Shown: positions 1-6,645 of the stretch, piece after piece
Layout: every line of letters starts with the position of its first letter
Numbering within the stretch: the first letter of the stretch is position 1
Source of the DNA: Candidatus Latescibacterota bacterium
Lineage (GTDB): Bacteria > JAAXHH01 > JABIQT01
DNA length: 10,773 bases
Direction: 5' to 3'
Assembly (NCBI GenBank): GCA_018667995.1
Contig: JABIQT010000625.1
Span: 1-10,773 of the forward strand
Translations under genes and position numbers: made by a program
The notes under the pieces: model-generated
The model's database searches: none
What the model saw: the letters and a program-made list of their open reading frames with translations, nothing else
Told to the model about the DNA's origin: nothing

Positions 1-402
1 AAGTCCAATTGGCCGCTCTTTATGGCCGCTCCGTTGCTTCCAGCAGCTATTGTGGCTCACGTGTATATGGTGCCTATCAACGGGCCACTGGGGACAGCAC
101 AGGTGGTCGCACTGTCCTTTGTGGTAAGTGCTCTGATATCGGGCATACTTGTTTTCCGTCTCTGGTCTGTCATGCCTCCTATTAGGACGTGCATACGGAG
201 CATTCTCGTCTGTGGAGTGGCCTACTATGCCGCTATGAGTTGGCCAGTAGCGGGCATATTCGTTTTCCTCAAGTTATTTGGATTGGGTGGTGTTGTGCTT
301 CTCTTGTTTGGACTGACAGGAGAATTCAGCCGCAGCGAGATCTCCATGGTCTGGTCGCTGTTGCCATTCGCTCCGCCACAAAAGGAGAGTCGCAGGACCT
401 GA
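1..402 (+). CDS. C-terminal part of a polysaccharide flippase (Wzx/MATE-like), 5' truncated by window edge
   Basis: The frame is open from base 1, so the gene begins upstream of the window; 133 codons are visible before TGA at 400-402. The visible protein is very hydrophobic. It has roughly four membrane segments: around residues 8-24, 29-54, 60-80 and 82-103. A short charged tail (GEFSRSEISMVWSLLP) follows. A closing GE-x(4)-D/E-x(5)-LL pattern after the last helix is typical of polysaccharide-biosynthesis flippases of the MOP superfamily, which move undecaprenyl-linked oligosaccharides across the inner membrane. The glycosyltransferase genes directly downstream support this. The ATG at 22 is internal, not the start. 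The substrate cannot be read from this fragment, and another multi-pass export protein such as an O-antigen ligase-like protein is possible but fits less well. Confidence 0.68.
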   Translation, partial: KSNWPLFMAAPLLPAAIVAHVYMVPINGPLGTAQVVALSFVVSALISGILVFRLWSVMPPIRTCIRSILVCGVAYYAAMSWPVAGIFVFLKLFGLGGVVLLLFGLTGEFSRSEISMVWSLLPFAPPQKESRRT

Positions 403-554
403 TGACCAACGCTTCTCGCACCTATAATGAGGTTGGATGGTCCGCTTATTGGTATATCTTGAAATCCGCACGCCTCTAGTGGAGTCAAAAAGGACAACGA
501 GACCAAGCCCGCCTTCCCCTATGGGTAGGAGCCGGAGATTGTAGGCCCTTAGTT
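403..554 (+). other. 152-bp leader region upstream of the first GT2 gene
   Basis: This is the largest gap inside the glycan cluster. It contains a perfect TATAAT at 423-428, but only a poor -35 match (CTGATG, 399-404, 18-bp spacing), so a promoter is possible rather than shown. A CTTCCCCTATGGG element at 513-525 resembles the leader of the paralogous gene at 5687. The only potential coding in it is a 25-codon frame at 402-479 that overlaps the flippase stop as TGATG; I do not call it a gene. Only a weak AGG (543-545) precedes the ATG at 555. Confidence 0.4.
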
Positions 555-1415
555 ATGTCATTTATCTCTGTAATCATTCCGTTCTATAATGTGGAGACGT
601 ATATTGGCGCCTGTCTGGAAGGGCTATACAAACAAATAGCTCCGTCGATGCCCTATGAGATCATACTGATAGATAATAACTCGACCGATACTTCGGCATC
701 TATTGCGAGCCGGTTCCCACAGGCGATCCTTCTATCAGAGCCACGTCAGGGCGCTTATGCGGCACGAAACAGGGGACTGAAGGCCGCAAAAGGCGATATA
801 ATGGCTTTTACGGATCCCGACTGTGTTCCGGCGGAAGACTGGCTTACGACCATCGAAACTACCATGGCATCAACGGATGTGGACATCGTAGTAGGTAGTC
901 ACAGTGCGCGGGGGGCATATAGAGCACTGACGCTTTTCGCAGCTCATAGAGAAGCCAGAAACGAGTATATCTTCACGAGCAGTGACCCAATGTTGTACTA
1001 CGGATTATGCAACAATATGGTAATTCGAAAGTCTGTTTTTGAATCGTCGGGCGATTTTGAGGAAAATCTACGTGGGTCGGACACCCGGCTGGTTCGCAAA
1101 TACCTGGATAGCCATCACTGCGACTCCGTTCGCTACGTAGAGAGGCTGTCGGTACGCCACAAAGAGACCGAGTCATTGCGTGGCCAGTTGCACAAGTTGT
1201 ATGTCCATGGCGACAACGCTATGAACGTGAATAACACAGGCGACCAACTAGGTCGTGATCTAAATAGGGTGGAACGTAACAAAGTTATATGGGCTGCAGT
1301 TGAGAAGAAGGCTTTAGGTCCATTTGGCATCGTTTACTTTTTTTTACTCCTCCTACTCGGACGCGTTTTCTGGACAGCCGGTGCCATGTCACGGCGGCTG
1401 AAGAACCGTGAATAA
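555..1415 (+). CDS. Family 2 glycosyltransferase, paralogue A, with C-terminal membrane segment
   Basis: A 286-residue GT-A fold glycosyltransferase, predicted to transfer a sugar from a nucleotide-sugar donor to a growing lipid-linked glycan at the cytoplasmic membrane face. Visible motifs are the N-terminal strand ISVIIPFYN (4-12), the nucleotide-binding IDNNSTD (39-45), EPRQGAYAARN (62-72), the metal-binding DPD (87-89) in FTDPDC, and RGSD (173-176), which takes the place of the usual ED catalytic-base motif. VRHKE (200-204) is a likely late metal or donor contact. A leucine-rich hydrophobic segment (257-276) followed by a basic tail suggests membrane anchoring. No in-frame start codon lies between the amber at 477-479 and the ATG at 555, which fixes the start. 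It is about 46% identical to the gene at 5687 over the first 180 residues. Donor and acceptor are unknown. Confidence 0.9.
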   Translation: MSFISVIIPFYNVETYIGACLEGLYKQIAPSMPYEIILIDNNSTDTSASIASRFPQAILLSEPRQGAYAARNRGLKAAKGDIMAFTDPDCVPAEDWLTTIETTMASTDVDIVVGSHSARGAYRALTLFAAHREARNEYIFTSSDPMLYYGLCNNMVIRKSVFESSGDFEENLRGSDTRLVRKYLDSHHCDSVRYVERLSVRHKETESLRGQLHKLYVHGDNAMNVNNTGDQLGRDLNRVERNKVIWAAVEKKALGPFGIVYFFLLLLLGRVFWTAGAMSRRLKNRE

Positions 1416-1430
1416 CGAATAGGAGTTGTT

Positions 1431-2333
1431 ATGGATAACATAGTATGCTCTGTCATTATTCCGACCTGCAATAGACCGGATCAGTTATCCGAGAGTCTAA
1501 AGTCGCTCGAACTTCAGTCATATCCCAAAGAAAAGATGGAGGTAATCGTCGTTGATGACGGTAGCGATACCTCCCCCGAATTGATAATTTCGGGTGTAGC
1601 AAGCCGCCTGAACGCAAGACTAATCACTCAGAGGAACGGTGGTCCGGCAGCGGCCAGGAACACAGGTGCGGCGCAGGCAAAGGGACAGATTCTGGTTTTC
1701 ACAGACGACGACTGCATGCCCGAGCCCAATTGGCTTGAAAATCTTGTGGATGCTTCTCGTCGTAATCCCGGATACCTGATAGGAGGTCATACCATCAATC
1801 ACTTGGGAGACAACATCTTTTCAGTGGCACATCAGACATTTATGGATTTTCTTCATCATCATTACAATAGTGATCACGAACAATGCCGCTTCTTCCCATC
1901 CAACAACCTTGCGAGTCCTGCCGAAGGATACCGAGAGATCAGGGGTTTTGATGCTTCGTACTCGAAAGCCGCTGGCGAGGACCGCGCATTCTGCCATCAG
2001 TGGCTTGGCTGTGGCTATGGCATGACCTACGCGTCGGATGCTATCGTCCGCCACGCCCATCACCTAACGGCTTGGAAATTCTGGCGCCAGCACTATAACT
2101 ACGGCAGGGGTGCGTATCACTTTCGGACTCAGAACGCAGATAGACAAGGATCGAGGATGACCACGGAAAGAGGCGTATTCTACCTCGATCTCTTGATATT
2201 TCCGGCAAGACAGGCCGGATATTCAATCAGCAAGCGTCTCTTCTTATCTGCACTCATGCTGGTAACGCAGCTGGCAAATACAGCTGGGTTCTTCCGCGAG
2301 ATGACACGGACCATGAGGTACAACGAAGAATGA
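1431..2333 (+). CDS. Family 2 glycosyltransferase
   Basis: A 300-residue GT2 enzyme with textbook motifs: CSVIIPTCNRPDQL (6-19), VVDDGSD (40-46), GGPAAARNTGA (70-80), the metal-binding DDD (92-94) in VFTDDDCMPEPNW, and the catalytic-base GED (182-184). These are followed by VRHAHH (206-211) and RQHYNYGRGA (219-228), the latter typical of GT2 enzymes that modify lipid-linked or surface glycans. A hydrophobic stretch at 266-286 may touch the membrane. A good ribosome-binding site, AGGAG at 1421-1425, sits 5 bases before the ATG, and only 15 bases separate it from the preceding gene. Its end overlaps the next gene by 4 bases (ATGA). The fold and inverting GT2 chemistry are secure; the sugar added is not known. 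Confidence 0.92.
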   Translation: MDNIVCSVIIPTCNRPDQLSESLKSLELQSYPKEKMEVIVVDDGSDTSPELIISGVASRLNARLITQRNGGPAAARNTGAAQAKGQILVFTDDDCMPEPNWLENLVDASRRNPGYLIGGHTINHLGDNIFSVAHQTFMDFLHHHYNSDHEQCRFFPSNNLASPAEGYREIRGFDASYSKAAGEDRAFCHQWLGCGYGMTYASDAIVRHAHHLTAWKFWRQHYNYGRGAYHFRTQNADRQGSRMTTERGVFYLDLLIFPARQAGYSISKRLFLSALMLVTQLANTAGFFREMTRTMRYNEE

Positions 2334-3595
2334 CCAATTCATCCATAACTGCCGACACCGCAACAACTGCCAACAGAATCAGAAACCTGTGGACGGTATA
2401 CGGGCCCCTCATCACGAAGCTCGTAATCGGTCTCATGGTTATTATCAGCGTCGGCTGGCTTGGCTATCAATGTTGGCGCCTGTTATCCCCATCTCCTCCA
2501 ATTTGGCCTAGCTCGCCGAAGGGCGCAGTGGATCTGCTACAGCGGTACTCTGAGGTTCGTCATTGGTACGGTCGTCCCGGTGCCAATACTTACTTCAGGC
2601 TCGGTACAGCCGTCTATCCTCCCGCCACTTACGTCATGTTCTGGCCGCTGAGCTGGTTTTCTGGTTCAACTGTACGGTGGGTATGGTTTTTCTCTACCTT
2701 GCCTTTCCTCGGTTGGCTTATGATGATCATGATTCGTGAATGTGGCGCCTCATCACGGCTGGAAAAAGTGTTCATCGGCCTGATTCCACTGTCCATGTAT
2801 GCTACTGGTGCCACCATCGGAAATGGACAACCCAATGTGCATATCATGCCCTTACTCATAACCGCCTTGCTTGGCCTAACACGCGATGGCCCGAGCTGGA
2901 GCAGAGATCTGAAAGGAAGTGCCCTCTTCCTACTCTCCCTCTCCAAACCTATTATCGGCGGTCCGTTTTTCTGGATCGTGCTATTCGTAAGGCGATCATA
3001 TCGCCCTGCCTTACTGATCGTTGCGACGTATATCGGGTTAACCGTTCTCGCCATGCTCTTTAAAGATATCCCCTTTTTCGATCTCATTAGGGGCTGGATC
3101 TTTCGCGCTGCGGGTGGGGTGGCATTTGGTTCAACCCGCGGTGCCGTCGCGAATCAATCGACACTCCTTGCCGGTGCGGGCATGCAGCGCTATGATCTTA
3201 TCTATGCAGCCATTGCTGGGGTTATGATAATGGGTGTGTGGATGTATGCACACCGCCGTTCCGATAGCTGGATTCTGCTCGGTGTATTTGGTATTCTGAC
3301 TCGTATCGGCATTTACCATCGGTGGTACGACGATTTGCTCATTCTACTGCCATTGATTGCCCTTTACCGAATGGCCAAGAGTGGTCCCGAATTCGGAAAC
3401 CGAGATGTGATCGCAGGGATGTTGTTTACGATTCTCCTCTTCATGTTAATGGCACCAGGGGGCTTGTACCTTCTACCGCCTCCATGGAATGGGTATTCCT
3501 TAAACGTCCAGACAGGCGTCTGGATGCTCGTCCTCTGTTTTCTCCTCTGGCAAGCGTGGAAAGAGCGCAGCCTTCCTATGAGCGCTCAGAGTTGA
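2330..3595 (+). CDS. GT87/DUF2029-type multi-pass membrane glycosyltransferase
   Basis: A 421-residue integral membrane protein with about nine to ten hydrophobic segments (for example 28-47, 117-135, 146-162, 168-183, 213-220 onward, 225-243, 289-305, 313-325, 334-346, 361-381, 397-408). Conserved-looking sites are YPPATYVMFWPLSW (96-109), NGQPN (165-169), LSLSKP (202-207), NQSTL (275-279) and HRWYDDLLILLPL (330-342). NGQ-x-N followed by a K-P pair and a late H/D-containing helix is the pattern of the DUF2029/GT87 family. Characterised members, such as mycobacterial mannosyltransferases, use polyprenyl-phosphate sugars on the outer face of the membrane. The start overlaps the preceding stop as ATGA, with GAGG at 2315-2318 upstream. 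A GT83- or GT39-like enzyme is an alternative. The sugar is unknown; mannose is only a guess from relatives. Confidence 0.75.
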   Translation: MTNSSITADTATTANRIRNLWTVYGPLITKLVIGLMVIISVGWLGYQCWRLLSPSPPIWPSSPKGAVDLLQRYSEVRHWYGRPGANTYFRLGTAVYPPATYVMFWPLSWFSGSTVRWVWFFSTLPFLGWLMMIMIRECGASSRLEKVFIGLIPLSMYATGATIGNGQPNVHIMPLLITALLGLTRDGPSWSRDLKGSALFLLSLSKPIIGGPFFWIVLFVRRSYRPALLIVATYIGLTVLAMLFKDIPFFDLIRGWIFRAAGGVAFGSTRGAVANQSTLLAGAGMQRYDLIYAAIAGVMIMGVWMYAHRRSDSWILLGVFGILTRIGIYHRWYDDLLILLPLIALYRMAKSGPEFGNRDVIAGMLFTILLFMLMAPGGLYLLPPPWNGYSLNVQTGVWMLVLCFLLWQAWKERSLPMSAQS

Positions 3596-3600
3596 ATGGC

Positions 3601-4686
3601 GTGCTAACTATCTCACTTATTGTCATAACGCGAAATCGTCCAAGAGACATTTCACGTCTTATGACTGCAATCGCCGCCCAGACGCTACTGCCTGAAGAGG
3701 TAATCATCGTCGATGCTTCGGCAGACAGTCGGACAGAGAAAGTAGTAGGAATAATCGGGCGTGAATCTGTCCTGGGGAATATCCGATACATCCGTGCGAA
3801 ACCGGCCCAGCGGCAGAAGACCATTCAACGGAACCTTGGTGCCGCCAATGCCACGGGGGAGATAATCGCATACCTCGACGATGATACAATTCCTCGTGAA
3901 GACTATCTCTCCGAGATTGCTGCTTGCTTCGTTCGCCATCAGAATGCCGTGGGCGTGGCGGGCTATATTTCCTTCGCCCCTAATCCGGATGCTGGAACGG
4001 CGACTTGGTTTGATAACTCACTTAGCTGGCGCCTGGAGGCTTCAGACTACCGACCTGCGTACCGTGAGTACCAACGTGGAGATTGGGTCTGCAGGGAGTA
4101 TGCACGAACGTCGCTTCTTCGCTACATTGGACTTCTGGGAAATGAACCACCCGGATGGGCCTCTCCGTCCTTTCTTGGTCGTGAGCCGTATTATGTGCCA
4201 CCAGATGGCGAGGATCACCGTATCGAGTATTGCAGTGGAGCTGCAATGAACTGGAGGAGTGAAGTCTTCCAGCACTGCCAGTTCTCATTGTTCTTTGAGG
4301 GGCATGCCCCCTTCGAGGAGTTCGAGTTCTGTTTCAGGACGTTATCAAAGGGCGAGATCTATATGGCCAGTCGCGCCCGGGTGACGCATTGCCACTCGCC
4401 GGCGGAGCGTCCAAACATGTACTATTATGGACGTTCGTGGATCCGAAACGCATGGTATACATGGTGTACCCGTTGGCCGTCGTCGTCCTTCAAGGATAGG
4501 TGGACCTGGTGGGCCACCGTGCTGACGATTTCGGCCTGCCGATTCGGGGATGTGCTTCGATGGAGAAATCCTCTTGCTGCACTATCAGAGGGAATCGGGC
4601 GAATTGCAGGTATTGCGAGCCTGATGGTCAATAGCCCCTCAACCAATCGCACCCCAAGTACCGAGAATCGGGAAGAACCCACATGA
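3601..4686 (+). CDS. Family 2 glycosyltransferase with non-ATG start
   Basis: About 361 residues from GTG at 3601. The same frame stays open back to an ATG at 3322, but the first 92 codons would lie out of frame inside the GT87 gene and look nothing like a GT2. The conserved ISLIVITRNRPRDI begins at residue 4 with the GTG start, matching where sibling enzymes start. TTG at 3592 overlaps the GT87 stop as TTGA and is a credible alternative start. Motifs are VIIVDAS (34-40), KTIQRNLGAANATGE (73-87), the metal-binding DDD (93-95) in AYLDDDTIP, FEEFEFCFR (238-246) in the place of the catalytic ED motif, and VTHCHS (261-266). A long insert between 125 and 210 distinguishes it from its neighbours. 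Membrane-prone helices lie near 303-315 and 333-343. The stop overlaps the sulfotransferase ATG by 4 bases. Substrate unknown. Confidence 0.87.
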   Translation: MLTISLIVITRNRPRDISRLMTAIAAQTLLPEEVIIVDASADSRTEKVVGIIGRESVLGNIRYIRAKPAQRQKTIQRNLGAANATGEIIAYLDDDTIPREDYLSEIAACFVRHQNAVGVAGYISFAPNPDAGTATWFDNSLSWRLEASDYRPAYREYQRGDWVCREYARTSLLRYIGLLGNEPPGWASPSFLGREPYYVPPDGEDHRIEYCSGAAMNWRSEVFQHCQFSLFFEGHAPFEEFEFCFRTLSKGEIYMASRARVTHCHSPAERPNMYYYGRSWIRNAWYTWCTRWPSSSFKDRWTWWATVLTISACRFGDVLRWRNPLAALSEGIGRIAGIASLMVNSPSTNRTPSTENREEPT

Positions 4687-5594
4687 CCCTCTTCCCTCCC
4701 GTAATATGGCCATACCTGCCTTGGATGAGAAGATACGTTGGTGAGAATATCAGGCCACTATCACCTCCCGTTCTGATTGTTTCGATGCCAAGAAGCGGCT
4801 CCAGCTGGGTTGGTGATGTTCTGGGCCTATCTCCCAAGGCCCTTTACCTGCGTGAACCCATTACTCAGACTTACCTGCACAGCAAGGAATCGAACGGCCC
4901 CAGGTTAAGTGTTTTTGAAGTAGATTCGGCCGATCCACCCAAGTGCTATTCCCAGGCGGCCGATCTGGCTTTTGCTGGTATTCCTGCGTTCGGAGCCTCC
5001 ATTGTCACTACCCCCCGACAGTGGTCTCCCTTCAGCCGTAGAATCAAACGGATGGTCATCAAGGAAGTTAACCCACTAGCATTGACCTGGCTTATCGAAA
5101 GGTATCGGCCAAGAGTCGTATATCTATTGCGCCACCCGGCGGCAGTGGCCAGCAGCTTTCAGAGGATGGGATGGACGATGGGGGCCCTGCAGCAGAGACT
5201 GCAATCGGATACGACCACGGTCCCCTCGACCGGATCGTTCTGGGCCGACCAGGGATCCCTCCAGGCGATCGTACTACGGAGAGCACTTCACTGCCTGCGT
5301 TCGTACCCTGACTTCCAGATCGTACAGTACGAGGATCTCTGCACGGACCCTCTCAAGGTTTTCAAGGATCTGTACGATTTTTCTGGTCTATCCTGGTCTG
5401 ATGAGATCGCCAGGAATATTGACTCAATGAGCCATGCGGAGTCCTCTAAAGACTCTGGGGAATATGGACTCCATCGAGATAGTAGATCCATGATTGAGAA
5501 ATGGAGAAGCGCTGTCTCCGAACATGACTTAGCTGAAATCAGGCAGACATATCTCTTGAACAAACCTGAGTACTACCGGGAGCATGATTGGTAA
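4683..5594 (+). CDS. Carbohydrate sulfotransferase-like protein (PAPS-dependent)
   Basis: A 303-residue protein predicted to move a sulfate group from PAPS (3'-phosphoadenosine 5'-phosphosulfate) to a sugar hydroxyl. The 5'-phosphosulfate loop is MPRSGSSWVGDVLG (35-48). Arg-Ser-Gly-Ser-Ser is the form found in carbohydrate sulfotransferases of the CHST/GlcNAc-6-O type, rather than the PK-x-GTTW of cytosolic enzymes. The 3'-phosphate site is VVYLLRHPAAVASSFQR (145-161), with Arg150 and Ser157/158. LYLREP (54-59), QYEDL (215-219) and IEKWR (271-275) fit the Sulfotransfer_1/3 fold. There is no signal peptide or clear membrane segment, so it acts in the cytoplasm, before export. It overlaps the preceding GT2 by ATGA, with GGAAG (4671-4675) 7 bases upstream of the start. 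The context points to the cluster's glycan as acceptor, though a small-molecule or lipid acceptor is not excluded. Confidence 0.87.
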   Translation: MTLFPPVIWPYLPWMRRYVGENIRPLSPPVLIVSMPRSGSSWVGDVLGLSPKALYLREPITQTYLHSKESNGPRLSVFEVDSADPPKCYSQAADLAFAGIPAFGASIVTTPRQWSPFSRRIKRMVIKEVNPLALTWLIERYRPRVVYLLRHPAAVASSFQRMGWTMGALQQRLQSDTTTVPSTGSFWADQGSLQAIVLRRALHCLRSYPDFQIVQYEDLCTDPLKVFKDLYDFSGLSWSDEIARNIDSMSHAESSKDSGEYGLHRDSRSMIEKWRSAVSEHDLAEIRQTYLLNKPEYYREHDW

Positions 5595-5649
5595 GAACCG
5601 TAAGAGCGAATTGGTACTTGAGTACATCCGAGGTGTCCGCCTGTGTCCC

Positions 5650-5663
5650 TTCCCTATAGGGAA
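5650..5663. promoter_or_regulatory. 14-bp perfect palindrome in the leader of the last GT2 gene
   Basis: TTCCCTATAGGGAA equals its own reverse complement and lies 23 bases before the ATG at 5687, in the only gap (92 bp) of the 3' half of the cluster. It could be an operator for a dimeric regulator or a small RNA hairpin close to the ribosome-binding site GGAG (5678-5681). A related but imperfect element, CTTCCCCTATGGG, occurs at 513-525 upstream of the paralogous gene. Function is inferred from position only. Confidence 0.35.
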
Positions 5664-5686
5664 ACCCAGATTCCACTGGAGCAGTA

Positions 5687-6553
5687 ATGCCTTCAATATC
5701 CATCGTTATTCCGGTGTACAACACGGCGAAGTACCTCGAGGCATGCATTGAGAGTCTCCACAATCAGACCATGTCATCGGACGACTATGAGATAATCATG
5801 GTAGAAAATAACTCCACGGACGGATCGGCTGGCATCATCAAAAAATACGCTACCATAAGATTGTTGGAAGAGCCAAGACAGGGCGCATATGTGGCCCGCA
5901 ACACTGGAATTAAAGCCAGCCGGTCGGAGATACTTGCCTTTACGGATTCGGACAGTACTGTAGATCCCAATTGGCTGACGGAGATCCGCGAAAGTCTGGC
6001 TTCAATTGATACTGATATTGTAATGGGGTTCGTCAGAGTTCCTGAAACTAGCCCGTCTCTGTCCAAACTCAATGCATATCGTCATGTCCGAAATTCGTTT
6101 ATTTTTGGAAGTGCTAAAGCGGATCTTTACTTTGGGTTCGGGGGTAACATGGCGGTGAAGAAGAGAGTGTTCGATGAGATTGGATTCTTTGACGAATCCG
6201 AACGCGGGTCGGATTCCCTGCTTAATCAGCAGTACGCAAAACACTTCTCACCACGAGGGATTGTCTACAATGCAAGGATGGGTACCGTGCACCTGGAGGC
6301 AGACAATCTGGCTGTGATTCTGAAGAAACAAATGAGCTATGGTCACACCGGACGTGAGCATCGACGATCCGAAGGTCGCAGGTGGCTGAGCAACTCTGAA
6401 AGCAGGGATGTATTCCGCCAAACAGTGGAGTCGCAGGGCTACAACTGGTTCGAAGCAAGATTACTCGCGGTGATTCTCGTTTTGATCAGAGTTTTTTCTA
6501 GACTGGGGTCAATCCGGAGCCGCATGTTAGGACCATCGCAGGACAAATCGTAA
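5687..6553 (+). CDS. Family 2 glycosyltransferase, paralogue B
   Basis: A 288-residue GT2 enzyme and close relative of the product of 555-1415; the two align without gaps through residue ~183. Motifs are ISIVIPVYN (4-12), VENNSTD (39-45), EPRQGAYVARN (62-72), the metal-binding DSD (87-89) in FTDSDS, NMAVKKRVF (154-162) and RGSD (173-176). The Asp normally contacting the nucleotide is Glu40 here. RGSD, conserved in both copies, stands where GT2 enzymes carry the ED catalytic base. After residue 200 the copies diverge, which suggests different acceptors. A hydrophobic segment at 258-273 and a basic tail may tether it to the membrane. GGAG at 5678-5681 lies 5 bases before the ATG. It is the last gene of the cluster; the bidirectional terminator starts 26 bases after its stop. 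Donor and acceptor are unknown. Confidence 0.9.
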   Translation: MPSISIVIPVYNTAKYLEACIESLHNQTMSSDDYEIIMVENNSTDGSAGIIKKYATIRLLEEPRQGAYVARNTGIKASRSEILAFTDSDSTVDPNWLTEIRESLASIDTDIVMGFVRVPETSPSLSKLNAYRHVRNSFIFGSAKADLYFGFGGNMAVKKRVFDEIGFFDESERGSDSLLNQQYAKHFSPRGIVYNARMGTVHLEADNLAVILKKQMSYGHTGREHRRSEGRRWLSNSESRDVFRQTVESQGYNWFEARLLAVILVLIRVFSRLGSIRSRMLGPSQDKS

Positions 6554-6578
6554 GAGCCGAGAAGTCGTTTATAAAAAC

Positions 6579-6618
6579 CGAAAGAGGGATGCCAATTGAA
6601 TTTGGCATCCCTCTTTCG
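6579..6618. terminator. Bidirectional intrinsic terminator between convergent genes
   Basis: A perfect 17-bp inverted repeat (CGAAAGAGGGATGCCAA at 6579-6595; complementary arm 6602-6618) encloses a 6-base loop. Read on the minus strand the stem is followed almost at once by TTTTTAT (complement of 6571-6577), a proper U-tract for ending the 6646-8193 transcript. On the plus strand the U-rich stretch is mostly within the stem (CTCTTTCGTTA), giving weaker but likely termination of the glycan cluster. Confidence 0.88.
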
Positions 6619-6645
6619 TTATGGTACTTGTTGTTTACCGTTCTA

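Noticed and set aside
2629-3087. 152-codon minus-strand frame inside the GT87 gene
   Set aside because: It is antisense to a clear membrane protein; the apparent basic, polar composition is what antisense of hydrophobic codons produces.
5584-5748. Small frame starting at ATG 5584 across the gap before the last GT2
   Set aside because: It begins inside the sulfotransferase stop region, runs into the GT2 in another frame and has no good ribosome-binding site or motif.
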